NCBI GenBank assembly: GCA_033398695.1 | Contig: CM065818.1 | Span: 37,100,001-37,164,000, forward strand | DNA length: 64,000 nt | Direction of reading: 5' to 3' | DNA from: Orobanche coerulescens | Taxonomy: Eukaryota; Streptophyta; Magnoliopsida; Lamiales; Orobanchaceae | Part shown: positions 10,581 through 22,358 of the stretch, in pieces | How the letters are laid out: the number at the start of each line of letters is the position of its first letter | How positions within the stretch are numbered: position 1 is the first letter of the stretch | Translations under genes and position numbers: made by a program | The notes under the pieces: generated by a model | Seen by the model: only the letters and a program-made list of their open reading frames with translations | Database searches by the model: none | What the model was told of the DNA's origin: nothing

Positions 10581-12468
10581 ATCCTGACAAGATAAAAAGT
10601 ACAAAAATCAAGAACTCTACAATCAATCATCATGACAAAACTCGTTCAAAATTGAGAACTATAAAAGTTCGACAAATTTGGGTTCCTAAAGGAACGACTG
10701 TCCCGAATGCCATTAGCATTGTTAACTATGGAGGACCCAAAAGGGCGTAGGTACCACAACAACCACAACGAACTAATTTTACAGGTACCATATTCAAAGA
10801 AAAGCAAGTGGTACATAGATAGCGGTTGTTCGAGGCACATGTGTGGCACCAAAGAGCTATTCGAAGAACTCGAATATTAAGAACAAGGACATGTAACCTT
10901 TGGTGACAACAAAAAAGGGAAGATTAAGGGCACCGGTAAAATCGGTAAGGAACCTTCTCCGTCTATTAATAAAGTTTTATTTGTTGAAGGCATGCATCAT
11001 AATCTTCTTAGTGTCTCTCAATTGTGCGGCGAGGGTTTTAAAATTCTTTTTGAGGAAACTCATTGCACGACTTTTAAAAATAATAAAATTGCCTTTATCA
11101 GTTTGAGATGCGAAAATATTTATATTGTCGATCTTAATGACAAAAATTCATTCAATGAAAAATGCCTTATTACTTTAGATGAAAATGCATTTTTGTGGCA
11201 TAGAAAATCGGGACATACATCTCTACCGATCATTTCAAAACTCTCGAGATATGATTTAGTTCGTGGCTTACCCAAACATAAATTTGATCGTAAATATTTG
11301 TGTGAATCTTGCATAAAAGGGAAGCATACTCGAGAATCTTTCAAACCAAAATTTGAGATTTTCACTAGTCGCATTCTTGAACTTGTGCATATGGATCTAA
11401 TTGGTCCATCTAGATATGTTAGCTTAAATGGCAAACTTTATACGTTAGTAATTGTTGATGATTTTTATCGATTTACTTGGGTCAGATTTCTTGCTCATAA
11501 AGATGATACTTTTCTGAATTTTCTAAATGGTGCCGTTTGGTACAAAATGAGAAAAACCTTTCCATAATTTCTATTCGTATCGATCATAGAGGTGAATTTA
11601 ATTGCACCCCGTTTGAACTTTTATGTGACAAGTATGGTATTAACCATAATTTTTCGGCTCCTAAAACTCCTCGGCAAAATGGAGTCGTTGAAAGAAAAAA
11701 TCGGTCTTTGGATGAAATGTCGAGAACAATGTTAAATGAATACTCTCTTCCAAAATATTTTTGGGCCAAAGCAATTTTTACGGCATGTTCTGTTATCAAT
11801 CGGGTTCATCTTCGTAGAGCTTAACTTAAAACCCCTTATGAGATTTGGAAGGGCAAAAAGCCGAATATTTCATATTTTCATCCATTCGGTTGCAATATTT
11901 TTATTTTAAATAATGGAAAGGAAAATTTTGGCAAATTTGATGCAAAATCCGATTCCGGTATATTTCTTGGTTATTCTACAAATAGTAAAGCTTTCTGTGT
12001 TTATAATATTAGAACTAATAAAGTTGAAGAATCCATTCATGTTAAATTCAATGATATGATCTCACCCCCAGTAAAGGTACACTGTTTTGATGATGCATGT
12101 ATTATTCAGGATTCTCATTCCCCAAATGAAAAGGAAGAGATTTCAGAATCTCAAAAGAATTTAATCGATGAGCTGCCTAAAGATTGGAAGCATATCAAAG
12201 ATCATCCAAGACATCTGGTTATTGGGAATATCGAAGATGGTGTTCAAACTCGAAAAAGAACTACCAATTATATTGCTCACTTTGCCTTCGTTTCAGAAAC
12301 TGAACCCAAAAATGTGTCGGAAGCTCTTAATGATGAAAGTTGGATGATGGCTATGCAAGAAGAGCTTGTTCAATTTGAACAAAATAATGTATGGAATTTA
12401 GTTCCAGCTCCTAAAGATAAATCTATTATCGGAACTAAATGGGTACATAAAATCAAGTGTGACGGAGA
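10581..12468 (+). pseudogene. pol: Sirevirus pol part 1: linker, protease, integrase, start of RT
   Basis: This resumes the copia reading after element A. The linker (10581-10749) ends with RQIWVPKGT. The protease has KWYIDSGCSRHM (DSG at 10818-10826) and a stop at 10878-10880. GAG-pre-integrase shows WHRKSGHTS and CESCIKGK. The integrase core has the first Asp in HMDLIGPSR (11394), then a frameshift near 11540; the second Asp is at 11582 and the Glu in GVVERKN at 11690, giving the family D-x35-E spacing. A TAA at 11822 interrupts the C-terminal part. The reading then runs into the first RT motif (ESWMMAMQEELVQFEQNNVW) and is cut at 12468 by element B. Confidence 0.9.
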
Positions 12469-12634
12469 TGTAATACCCGAGATCTTTATTCCGGATTCGT
12501 TGGGTTTTCTGGGTTTTACCGAATTGTCATGGTCCTCATCGTAGGAATTTCGTGCCATGTTTGGTTGTGACTTGTTGGGACATGTTTTTGGAGGCATTTC
12601 GGATCACTTTGTGAGTTTTTGAGATTTTGTGGCG

Positions 12635-13012
12635 TAGCGCACGCTAATGCTTGAAGCATAGCGCACGCTACTGCATGGTGTTTAGCGCACGCTACTGGAG
12701 GTGTAGCGCACGCTAAACTGGCAGTTCAGAGGCAGTCCAGTAGCTACTGGACTGGGACTGGAGCTTTGTTAGCGCACGCTAAGGCCGATAGCTAGCGCAC
12801 GCTATCGACTGCTTAGCGCACGCTTCCTCTTCTTTCTAGCGCACGCTACTCGGTAGGTGCAGTTCTGTCCAGGGGCTACTGGACTGGTTTTTGTGACCCG
12901 TTAGCGCACGCTACGGCTTTTGGGCTAGCGCACGCTAACTAGGTTATACGCGGTTTCTCTGGAGCGTTGACCCCGTTAGCGCACGCTAATGAAGGATGAT
13001 TAGCGCACGCTA
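12635..13012 (+). promoter_or_regulatory. Twelve phased TAGCGCACGCTA sites in three tetrads
   Basis: Sites start at 12635, 12659, 12683, 12704 / 12770, 12793, 12814, 12837 / 12902, 12926, 12977, 13001; only 12814 has a changed last base. Spacing inside groups is 21-24 bp, except one of 51. The first sites of the groups are 135 and 132 bp apart. All sites have the central CA on the plus strand. Spacers differ, so the sites are conserved more than the DNA between them. After each group comes a TCCAG/CTGGA dyad (12733-12754, perfect; 12867-12884, imperfect; 13016-13039, around the TATA box). Binding by a factor is inferred. Confidence 0.85.
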
Positions 13013-13015
13013 ATA

Positions 13016-13039
13016 CTGTCCAGTATAAATACTGGACAG
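13016..13039 (+). promoter_or_regulatory. TATA box inside a perfect inverted repeat, element B
   Basis: Arms CTGTCCAGTA (13016-13025) and TACTGGACAG (13030-13039) flank TAAA, so TATAAATA (13024-13031) is the centre of a 24-bp dyad. In the 3' LTR the TATA box is kept (18921-18928, ATATAAAT), but the arms read differently, in the pattern of CAG/CTG changes seen throughout the paired LTRs. Confidence 0.7.
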
Positions 13040-14012
13040 CAGCATTAAGTCGTCATTTCCCACTTTTCTTCATCTCTTCCGACGGGAGTGAGATCCAGAG
13101 GCGAGTAGGACCGATCCTTTTCTTCTAGCTTCATCTTTGAGCGGATTTGTAGATGTTTAACAACATCTAATCGTCTTCTTGGTCCAAATCAAGGTAATCT
13201 CTTGTTAGAACCCTATTTTCTTAAATTTGGGGTTTTTGCTTGGATTTGTGATTCTAGACCGATCTCATCCGATCGGTTATTTGTTCTTGTTTGTCTTGAC
13301 CGTAATCTTCAGATTTTGTTAACCGTTCATCGACTTTTATCGCCCGGATCAACGATTCTTGATTTCTTTGAGAATACTTAGATCCTTGTCGTTTTTAGGA
13401 TCGTTTCGGATTTCGATTAGTGTTATTGAATTGTGGTGATGCTATTTTCGTAGTATTCGTGGGCTGTCGAAGTCTTGTTCGTTTTGGAGGTTCGAAGGTT
13501 GCCCGATCGCGCCCGTTAAATCGTTTCGTTGCTCGTGATATCGAGGCAAGTATCTTGTCCATACGTTTCATGTTTCGTAGGCGTAATTATTGATAAATGA
13601 TTATATACGAAACCCAATGTTTAATGAACGTAAAAAGGGATTGGTATGTTCTCGATAAATGTTGTCTTCCAACGATAATTTATGTACTTCGTGAATATAT
13701 GTGTTCTCGGAATATGTGTGTTGGAGTTGTATGTTGAAAAGATGATATGATCACTTTGAATGAGTCTATTAGACCGTAATCCTTTGGGGGATTACGTAAT
13801 GTTATGTGTACTTGTTCGTTAAGAATGTATTACGTGGGGTATTAGTTGTTACTCCTTTGAAAGGAGGTTGTGATGTTTAAGTATTGCTTGGCTTGATGTT
13901 CTACTCATTGTGATGTGATTCCGAAAGTGATGTGCCTCCGGGTAGGATCGTTGAATCTCGGGATCCATACTTGCTAGTATGGGTCGGGCGTGACCGTAGG
14001 GTTATCCAATCC

Positions 14013-14290
14013 GGGTATGTCTTGCGGGGACTCGAGGTTCGGGGCTTGCTAGCCGATGCCGAGATAACTTGTGGGGTTATCATCGGGTATGTCTTGCGGG
14101 GACTCCGAGGTTCGTGGCTTGTTGGCCGATCTTGGGATAACTTATGGTTGTGGTATGGAATGGTTACGTGGTTGTGGCCACGAGGACATGTGATTTTGGT
14201 ATGGCTTCTGTTGGGTTATTCACTCAGGTATGTTCTACGGGAGCATCTGAGGTTCGTGGCTTGTTAGCACGGGACGCGAATAATCCTTAG
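14013..14290 (+). repeat. Degenerate tandem repeat in element B LTR
   Basis: GGGTATGTCTTGCGGGGACT followed by CGAGGTTCG and GGCTTGCTAGC is repeated with an offset of 82 bp (14013 and 14095). A third, weaker unit starts near 14227 (GGTATGTTCTACGGGAGC). The 3' LTR has the same units near 19905-20170. Confidence 0.7.
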
Positions 14291-15074
14291 GAACATGTGT
14301 TATGTGATTCGGGTTGTGGACCCTGTGGCTTATGATTTGGGTCTTGGACCCCGTGTGTTGTGAATTGGGTTGTGAAACCGCGTTTTATTATTGGAATCGT
14401 ATTTTGGAAAGATGATTTTGGGCCGTGTCCCCAAGTGTTTTCGAAAGACTTGAGAATTCCTTATTTCCAAATGTTTTCAAACTCCCGAGACCGTAAAATA
14501 TTTTGTATGAGACACATGGTTCTTTTCCTACCTTTTATAAATCAAACTGTTTTGATTAAGTGATTTATCTCGGGAAATATATTCAAGATTTTATATTCTT
14601 GAAGCACGTTGTGTATGGCTTGTACTTTTAGTTTTATACTTGCACTAGCAAAACAGTGGAGTTTGCTAACCCCAGTATTCGGGGTGGATGTCTGATTGCG
14701 TCCGGTACTTGCAGGTAGTGGGGAGCGAATCACAGGATCGATACGAAGGATGATGGGAAACGAAGATACTAATCACGTGAAGACCAATTGTAGAGTATTT
14801 GGTAGAGTCATGTTGGTTATCCCTCCGATGTGTTGTTACCCCGATTTATGGGAGTGTTATTGTATTCTAGCCCCTGCGTGGGTATGTGTTCGGGCAAGTA
14901 TCATGTATGTAATGTTGTGTGTTGTGATATAAGACCTAATCGGTCTAACGGTCCTTTACGTAGCCATGTCGGCATGTGAAGTGATGCATTGTTTTGTATT
15001 TAGCTGGTAGATCCTCGCGGAGAGGGTCTGCGGCGCTGTAATATTCCCGAATGGTTTGGGGTGTTACGAGAATA

Positions 15075-15085
15075 TGGTATCGAGC
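15075..15085 (+). other. Element B primer binding site
   Basis: TGGTATCGAGC lies 7 bp after the LTR end; it looks like the usual TGGTATCGGAGC with one G missing. Confidence 0.75.
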
Positions 15086-15850
15086 TTAGGTTGAGGAAAC
15101 CTAGCCGCCGGGTTGAGTTGAGTGTTGTCGGGTCTTGTCTTGTCAGATTTGGTCTGACTGAGTGGTGTCGCGACGCGTCGTCTGAGTTGTCGGTCGTGAT
15201 TAGTATCGAGGTGCAACCATCATCTTCGTGCGATCTGTGGATGTAAGTCTCCCTACTTTGTTGTGTCTCGTGCTATACGACTTTATGCAATTCTGTGTTA
15301 CTATGTGGAGTCTAATTGTGCCTCGTGAATACTTATTCCATACTTGTTTGATTCTCGTATTGCGTTGGAATAAAGAGCAGTACCGGTGTGCATGTATATA
15401 TGTATACATCTTTGTGTGAAATCGTTTTTACAGGGATGGTGTTTTGGACTAGTTACTCAATAAAAGTTTATCAATGTGGTATTTTAAACTTCAAATGTTT
15501 TGGGGAAGTCACGTAAATTCTATTTAAAAAAATACCCTTCGAGAAGGAAAAATGATTTGATTTTCGTATGATGACCTCGAGACCAAAGATTTTGAGAAGT
15601 CAAACTACACATATTATATTTTCATTTTGCATTGAAAATTTTCAAAATTTGATTTTAAATGCTTAAACGAGGTCTACCAATAGTTTACTTGAGACGTGAC
15701 TTTCGCCTTCAATTTTTTTTCGATTGAACGATATGTAGTGAGAATGTAAATTGTTGGCGCTTGGATTCGTATGTTGCTATTTATATGTAACCTTCGGCTT
15801 TTGGCATTATTTGGTATATGTTCATGAATGTGTTGCTGAATTAGTATAGC

Positions 15851-15886
15851 TAGCGCGCGCTAACGTGGCATGGCTAGCGCACGCTA
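15851..15886 (+). promoter_or_regulatory. Pair of palindromes in the element B leader
   Basis: TAGCGCGCGCTA (15851-15862, perfectly symmetric) and TAGCGCACGCTA (15875-15886) are 24 bp apart, outside the LTR and upstream of gag. The rest of the 15086-16623 leader shows no gene. Confidence 0.6.
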
Positions 15887-16623
15887 AGTCTCTGTTGAAT
15901 CATACCTTAACCGATCTGAGCAGAAGCTCGGAAACTACATTCTGGCCGTAAGTCTAACTTTTGCAATTGTTAGGCTGACCGTTTGAGACGGTACTCCATG
16001 TGTGTTGTTCATGAATGACAACTGTTGGGTGTGGTTATGTGTAATTTGAACTGTGTTCTTGTCCGTTGCGTGTGTAAAGTTCAAAGTGACTTTTTGGGTA
16101 CTTTTACCAAATAGTGTGTGTTTCAAAATGACCTTTCGTATTTGTAAATTTGAATTATTTCGTTGACCCTTTTTCCCAACTCTTTTGCCGGGCGATTTAA
16201 CATATATTTTGAAACTATTGAGTTTTCGCGTCTACGCCTTGTAATTTCAAACGGTATTTGGTGACGGTATTTGGTGTTTGGAAAATGATTTTTGGGGAGT
16301 ATTTGGAAAGTATTACCGTCATCGGCCTTTTTGGCATTTTGGAACGTTTTCGAAAATGGTTTTCAACTTGGTGAGTTCCGGCGTGGAAACCGTACAGAAA
16401 GTGATTTTGATATAATGGATGATTTCAATTTCATTACATTTATAAATCGCATAACAACGGCATTACAAATGAAGATTGTTGGTATAATAGTTTGTATATT
16501 GTGCTCTAGCTGGAATTAAATGGTAATACGTATATAATTTAATGATGTTGGATTAAAGACAGAGATGTGAATATCTTGATATGTGTTATGATCTTTCGTT
16601 ACCATAGGTTGTTGTTTGTTAGT

Positions 16624-17743
16624 ATGCCGAGGGGCAGAGGTCGTGGTCGTAACCGTGGTGTTGATGGCCACGGGGATCAGATGCAGAATCGAGGGAATGT
16701 CGTTGAGAATGATTTTAGTTTGGGTGTTGCTACTATATTGCAACAAGTAGCGACTCAGATGACTCGATTGACCTGTGGTTCAACGTAGCATTGACGCAAG
16801 TCGAACGTTAGTGTAAATCAATGGCTTCGCGAGGTAGTTCGTATGAATCCCCTCGATTCGCGGTCTTTGCGGATGCGTTGAGGTGGGATGGTTGGATTTC
16901 TGATTGGGAAAGATTTTGAGGTGTCGGATGTCTGAAGAGCGGAAGGTACCTATCGCTCGGTACCTTCTCGACAAGGATCCGCTAATTGGTGGGAAGTCGT
17001 TAAACCTCGTGATCGTGATGTCACGTGGGCGGAGTTCCAAGCATTTATGGAAGCCGAGTTACGCCGAAACCGATTAGAGAGCAGAGGATTCGCGAATTCT
17101 ACTTGGGAGAAGCGCAAGATATATCGGTGTCGCAAGCTATCATCGATTATAGCAAACAACTCGATTATGTGCGAGACGGGTGAGAACCAGGAAGAGAGAA
17201 TCCTTCACTTTGTGACGGATGAAGCCGGATATTCGCGTGTATATGTCGGGATTCAATTGCACTTCGTTGAGGACTATCAAGATCGAGCACTAGCCCGTGA
17301 ACTAGCTTCGTTATCATCGGAGCGTGTCTCCGAGTCGAAGAAGCGAGAAGAAGTCCGATGATCGCGTGGGCGGTCTGAGTCGGTGTTTCCAATTTGCAAC
17401 GTAGTAGTCTTTCCATTGTGAAGCTCCATCGCTCGATGCGTGGAACCGAGAATTCCAAGTCTTCATTCGACTCTGGTAAAGCCGGAGATGTTTTAATCGT
17501 AATGTGGCGGGACATGTTCGTGCACATTGTCCTTCTCACTTGATAACGTGTTACAGTGTGGACTCGAGGGCACCGAGTTCGTTTGCGAGATGGTTTCCGA
17601 GCCTTAGGGGCACGGAATTGAGCACCGACATCCGGATCGACTCAGAAACCACAGGTGGCTTATCCTATCAGATGTTTGTTATGTTATTTCACTCGTTTTG
17701 TTGTTTTGATATTCCGGAGATTAACTTCTTTTATTCGAAGTGA
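16624..17743 (+). pseudogene. gag: Element B gag, heavily decayed
   Basis: MPRGRGRGRNRGVDGHGDQM starts at 16624, followed by GVATILQQVATQMTRL as in element A, then a stop at 16786. Fragments of the capsid core continue across frames (PIARYLLDKD-like and WAEFQ-like segments at 16940-17060; ELASLSSERVSESKK at 17300-17345). The first zinc knuckle at 17490-17531 reads CFNRNVAGHVRAHC, with the second Cys changed to Arg. The second knuckle is not intact. Between 17744 and 18340 I see no gene. It is non-functional. Confidence 0.85.
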
Positions 17744-18340
17744 ATCGTATTTTGAACTCTGTACTTTCGACTCTGTCGAATCGTTTATGTTCGTTTATGT
17801 TTTCTGAACTTGTCCTGTTCTGTGCTTTTGGTTGACCAAACGAGTTGTAGTATTGTTTCAGAATAAACCGTTTGTCGCTACGACTTTCCAATTGCAATTC
17901 CCTTTCCTGTGGATCTTTTGTGAATACACATCTTGTTGTCTTCACCGAATCGTATATTGTCTCAAGCCGAGATGTGAACTTTGGGGTTGTTGTTTGAGTA
18001 TTATTGTTCGTCGTGATTCGAACATGATTGATCGACTGTTGTCGTCTCGATCGTTGTAACTCAATCGTTTGATGGTTCAGTTTTTGTTGATCTCGTTTCG
18101 TAATCGTTGAGCGTTCAGGCTCCTTCGTGATTTCCTTAAGTTCGGGAAATTTGCTTCATTTTCGACCTCCCAATCCTCGTGTTGTGGAATTTCGTATTTG
18201 TTCAGCGATTAGATCGCATTGTGATTGGTGTACTGCTGAACTGTCCAACCGTATTGATTTTCGTTCGTCGTGTTTTGTTATTTCGGCAACGGATATCGTG
18301 TGTTATCCGAGTTTGTTTTGCGTCGTTCGTTTTATGTTTC

Positions 18341-18378
18341 AAGTTTCGAGGACGAAACTTCTTTTAAGAGGGGTAGAA
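18341..18378 (+). other. Element B 3' dyad and polypurine tract
   Basis: AAGTTTCG-AGGA-CGAAACTT (18341-18360) is followed by AAGAGGGGTAGAA (18366-18378), which abuts the 3' LTR. Confidence 0.8.
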
Positions 18379-20976
18379 TGTAATACCCGAGATCTTTATT
18401 CCGGATTCGTTGGGTTTTCTGGGTTTTACCGAATTGTCATGGTCCTCATCGTAGGAATTTCGTGCCATGTTTGGTTGTGACTTGTTGGGACATGTTTTTG
18501 GAGGCATTTCGGATCACTTTGTGAGTTTTTGAGATTTTGTGGCGTAGCGCACGCTAATGCTTGAAGCATAGCGCACGCTACTGCATGGTGTTTAGCGCAC
18601 GCTCTCGGAGGTGTAGCGCACGCTAAGCTGGCGATTGAGGCGATCCGGTAGCTACCGGATCGACTGAAGCTTTGTTAGCGCACGCTAAGGCCGATAGCTA
18701 GCGCACGCTATCGGTCGCTTAGCGCACGCTTCCTCTTCTTTCTAGCGCACGCTACTCGGTAGGTGCGATTACGTCCGAGCTCTTTGGGTGGTTTTTATGA
18801 CCCGTTAGCGCACGCTACGGCTTTTAGGCTAGCGCACGCTAACTAGGTTATACGCGGTTTCTGGAGCGTTGACCCGTTAGCGCACGCTAATGAAGGTTGA
18901 TTAGCGCACGCTAATCATCGATATAAATCTTGGACAATGACGATTAAGTCGTCATTTCCCACTTTTCTTCATCTCTTAACGGAGTGAGATCCAGGCGTGT
19001 AGGACCGATCCTTTTCTTCTAGCTTCATCTTTGAGCGGATTTGTAGATGTTTAACAACATCTAATCGTTTTCTTGGTCCAAATCAAGGTAATCTCTTGTT
19101 AGAACCCTATTTTCTTAAATTTGGGGTTTTTGCTTGGATTTGTGATTCTAGACCGATCTCATCCGATCGGTTATTTGTTCTTGTTTGTCTTGACCGTAAT
19201 CTTGATTTTGTTAACCGTTCATCGACTTTTATCGCCGGATCAACGATTCTTGATTTCTTTGAGAATACTTAGATCCTTGTCGTTTTAGGATCGTTTGATT
19301 TCGATTAGTGTTATTGAATTGTGGTGATGCTATTTTCGTAGTATTCGTGGGTGTCAAGTCTTGATCGTTTTGGAGGTTCGAAGGTTGCCCGATCGCGCCC
19401 GTTAAATCGTTTCGTTGCTCGTGATATCGAGGCAAGTATCTTGTCCATACGTTTCATGTTTCGTAGGCGTAATTATTGATAAATGATTATATACGAAACC
19501 CAATGTTTAATGAACGTAAAAAGGGATTGGTATGTTCTCGATAAATGTTGTCTTCCAACGATAATTTATGTACTTCGTGAATATATGTGTTCTCGGAATA
19601 TGTGTGTTGGAGTTGTATGTTGAAAAGATGATATGATCACTTTGAATGAGTCTATTAGACCGTAATCCTTTGGCGGGGATTACGTAATGTTATGTGTACT
19701 TGTTCGTTAAGAATGTATTACGTGGGGTATTAGTTGTTACTCCTTTGAAAGGAGGTTGTGATGTTTAAGTATTGCTTGGCTTGATGTTCTACTCATTGTG
19801 ATGTGATTGCTGAAAGTGATGTGCCTCCGGGTAGGATCGTTGAATCTCCGGGATCCATACTTGCTAGTATGGGTCGGGCGTGACCGTAGGGTTATCCAAT
19901 CCGGGTATGTCTTGCGGGGACTCCGAGGTTCGGGGCTTGCTAGCCCGATGCCGAGATAACTTGTGGGGTTATCATCGGGTATGTCTTGCGGGGACTCCGA
20001 GGTTCGTGGCTTGTTAGCCCGATGCCGGGATAACTTATGGTTGTGGTATGGAATGGTTCTGTGGTTGTGGCCACGAGGACATGTGATTTTTGGTATGGCT
20101 TCCTGTTGGGTTATTCACTCAGGTATGTTCTACGGGAGCATCTGAGGTTCGTGGCTTGTTAGCACGGGACGCGAATAATCCTTAGGAACATGTGTTATGT
20201 GATTCGGGTTGTGGACCCTGTGGCTTATGATTTGGGTCTTGGACCCCGTGTGTTGTGAATTGGGTTGTGAAACCGCGTTTTATTATTGGAATCGTATTTT
20301 GGAAAGATGATTTTGGGCCGTGTCCCCAAGTGTTTTCGAAAGACTTGAGAATTCCTTATTTCCAAATGTTTTCAAACTCCCGAGACCGTAAAATATTTTG
20401 TATGAGACACATGGTTCTTTTCCTACCTTTTATAAATCAAACTGTTTTGATTAAGTGATTTATCTTGGGAAATATATTCAAGATTTTATATTCTTGAAGC
20501 ACGTTGTGTATGGCTTGTACTTTTAGTTTTATACTTGCACTAGCAAAACAGTGGAGTTTTGCTAACCCCCGAGTATTCGGGGGGTGGATGTCTGTATTGC
20601 GTCCAGGTACTTGCAGGTAGCTGGGGAGCGAATCACAGGATCGATACGAAGGATGATGGGAAACGAAGATACTAATCACGTGAAGACCAATTGTAGAGTA
20701 TTTGGTAGAGTCATGTTGGTTATCCCTCCGATGTGTTGTTACCCCGATTTATGGGAGTGTTATTGTATTCTAGCCCCTGCGTGGGTATGTGTTCTGGGCA
20801 AGTATCATGTATGTAATGTTGTGTGTGTTGTGATATAAGACCTAATCGGTCTAACGGTCCTTTACATAGCCATGTCGACATGTGAAGTGATGCATTGTTT
20901 TGTATTTAGCCTGGTAGATCCTCGCGGAGAGGGTCTGCGGCGCTGTAATATTCCCGAATGGTTTGGGGGTGTTACA
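18379..20976 (+). repeat. Element B 3' LTR
   Basis: It repeats the 5' LTR, with palindrome sites starting at 18545, 18569, 18593, 18614, 18676, 18699, 18720, 18743, 18806, 18830, 18878 and 18902, again twelve. The site at 18593 ends CTC instead of CTA. Dyads between the groups are altered at their CAG and CTG triplets. It ends GTGTTACA before the GGAGA duplication. Confidence 0.93.
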
Positions 20977-20981
20977 GGAGA

Positions 20982-22309
20982 CAGGTACCCAATAAGAAAT
21001 AAGTCTCATCTAGTTGCACAAGGTTATAATCAAGAATAATGTCTTGATTATGAATAAAGTTTCGCTCCCGTGGCCCGTCTTGAAGCCATCCGTTTGCTTT
21101 GTGCTTTTGCCTCTCATAAGAAAATCAAGCTATATCAAATGGATGTGAAAAGTGCATTTCTAAATGGCTTTATTCAAGAAGAAGTGTTTATCAAGGAGCC
21201 TCCAGTATTTAATGATTATCGATTTCCAGAGCATGTCTTCAAACTCAACAAAGCTCTCTATGGGCTGAAGCAAGCACCACGAGCCTGGTACGATCGTTTA
21301 AGTCAATTTCTTATTGCAAATGACTACAAAAGAGGTAAAATCTACAACACCTTATTTGTGAAAATTTTGAATAATGATATGTTTATTTGCCAAATATATG
21401 TAGACGATATTATTTTCGGTGCCACTACCGAATCTCTCTGTCAAGATTTTTCAAATTTAATGAAGGGAAAATTCGAAACGAGTATGATGGGAGAATTAAC
21501 CTTCTTCTTCGGTATTCAAATTAAAATATGTGAAGATGGGATTTTCATTCAAACCAAATATACTCACGACCTCATCAAAACGTTCAAAATGGAGAGTAGC
21601 AAAGCAATCTCAACACCGATGTCATCTACATTAAAATTGGACAAAGACAAAAATAGAAAACCCATTGATCAAAGGCTTTATCGAGGTATGATTGGATCTC
21701 TACTCTATTTGAGAGGATCTAGACCAGATATAGTTTTTGCTACATGTTTATGTGCTAGAGTTTAGTCGAACCCTAAGGAACCACATTTGACTGCTTGCAA
21801 ACGTATCGTTCGCTATTTAAATGGAACTATTGGTCTTGGACTATGGTATCCATCATGTTTTGGACTTTAATTTAATTGCATACAGTGATGCTGATTTTGG
21901 CGGCTGTAAAATAGACAAGAAAAGCAGTACATGGGGAAGTAAAAAGCAGACCAGTGTAGCAATGTCTACCGCTGAAGCCGAGTATGTGGCCGTAGGTAGC
22001 GCTTGTGCGCAAGTGCTGTGGATCAAAAATCAACTCCGAGATTACGGTACTTATTTTGAAAATACTCATATTTTATGTGATAATACTAGTGCTATTAATC
22101 TCAGTAAAAATCTTGTTTTGCACAGTAGAACTAAATATATTGATATTAGACATCATTTTTTTCGCGATCATGTCCAAAAGAAAGATATCTGTTTAATTTT
22201 TGTCGGCACAAAAGATCAATTAGCCGATATTTTTACCAAACCCTTACCTGAGGAAGCCTTTAATACTATCAGATTACAACTCGGTATGGGACATCTCGAT
22301 AAATTTTGA
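20982..22309 (+). pseudogene. pol: Sirevirus pol part 2: reverse transcriptase and RNase H
   Basis: This continues the RT cut at 12468. HLVAQGYNQE is followed by two stops (near 21037 and 21055), then PVARLEAIRLLCAF from 21070 with QMDVKSAFLNG, ALYGLKQAPRAWYDRL and the catalytic YVDDIIFG (Asp pair at 21403-21408). The RT frame ends with a stop at 21763. RNase H follows in a different frame (21821-22309) with YSDADFGG, STAEAEYVA, CDNTSAI and HSRTKYIDIRHHFFRDH, ending with the copia C-terminal signature DQLADIFTKPLP. The order PR-INT-RT-RH defines Ty1/copia. All motifs remain, but the gene is inactive. Confidence 0.92.
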
Positions 22310-22358
22310 AATTCATTTGCCTTACGAAAAATCATTTCATGAGATATTTTCCTTACCC

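Larger units (their letters stand above)
12469..15067 (+). repeat. Element B 5' LTR
   Basis: About 2.6 kb, matching 18379-20976. The last A of the terminal GTGTTACA seems lost or rearranged (GTGTTACGAGAATATGG here against GTGTTACAGAATATGG in element C). It contains the twelve-site palindrome array, a TATA box within an inverted repeat, and degenerate tandem units of about 82 bp beginning GGGTATGT near 14013 and 14095. Confidence 0.92.
12469..20976 (+). mobile_element. Element B: Ty3/gypsy-type non-autonomous LTR retrotransposon (gag only)
   Basis: LTRs at 12469-15067 and 18379-20976 start TGTAATACCC. The duplication GGAGA is exact at 12464-12468 and 20977-20981. The interior (about 3.3 kb) has a PBS, a leader, a broken gag and a PPT, but no pol. 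It is clearly related to A: both LTRs share the stretch GCAAAACAGTGGAGTTTT-GCTAACCCC followed by a CGGGG run, and both gags start MPRGRGRGR. Its U3 differs, carrying TAGCGCACGCTA sites instead of the hairpins of A. Confidence 0.93.

Noticed and set aside
12635..13012. Regularly spaced palindromic repeats taken as a CRISPR array
   Set aside because: Repeats are 12 bp with spacers of about 11 bp, lie in LTRs, and the rest of the window is plant retrotransposon DNA.
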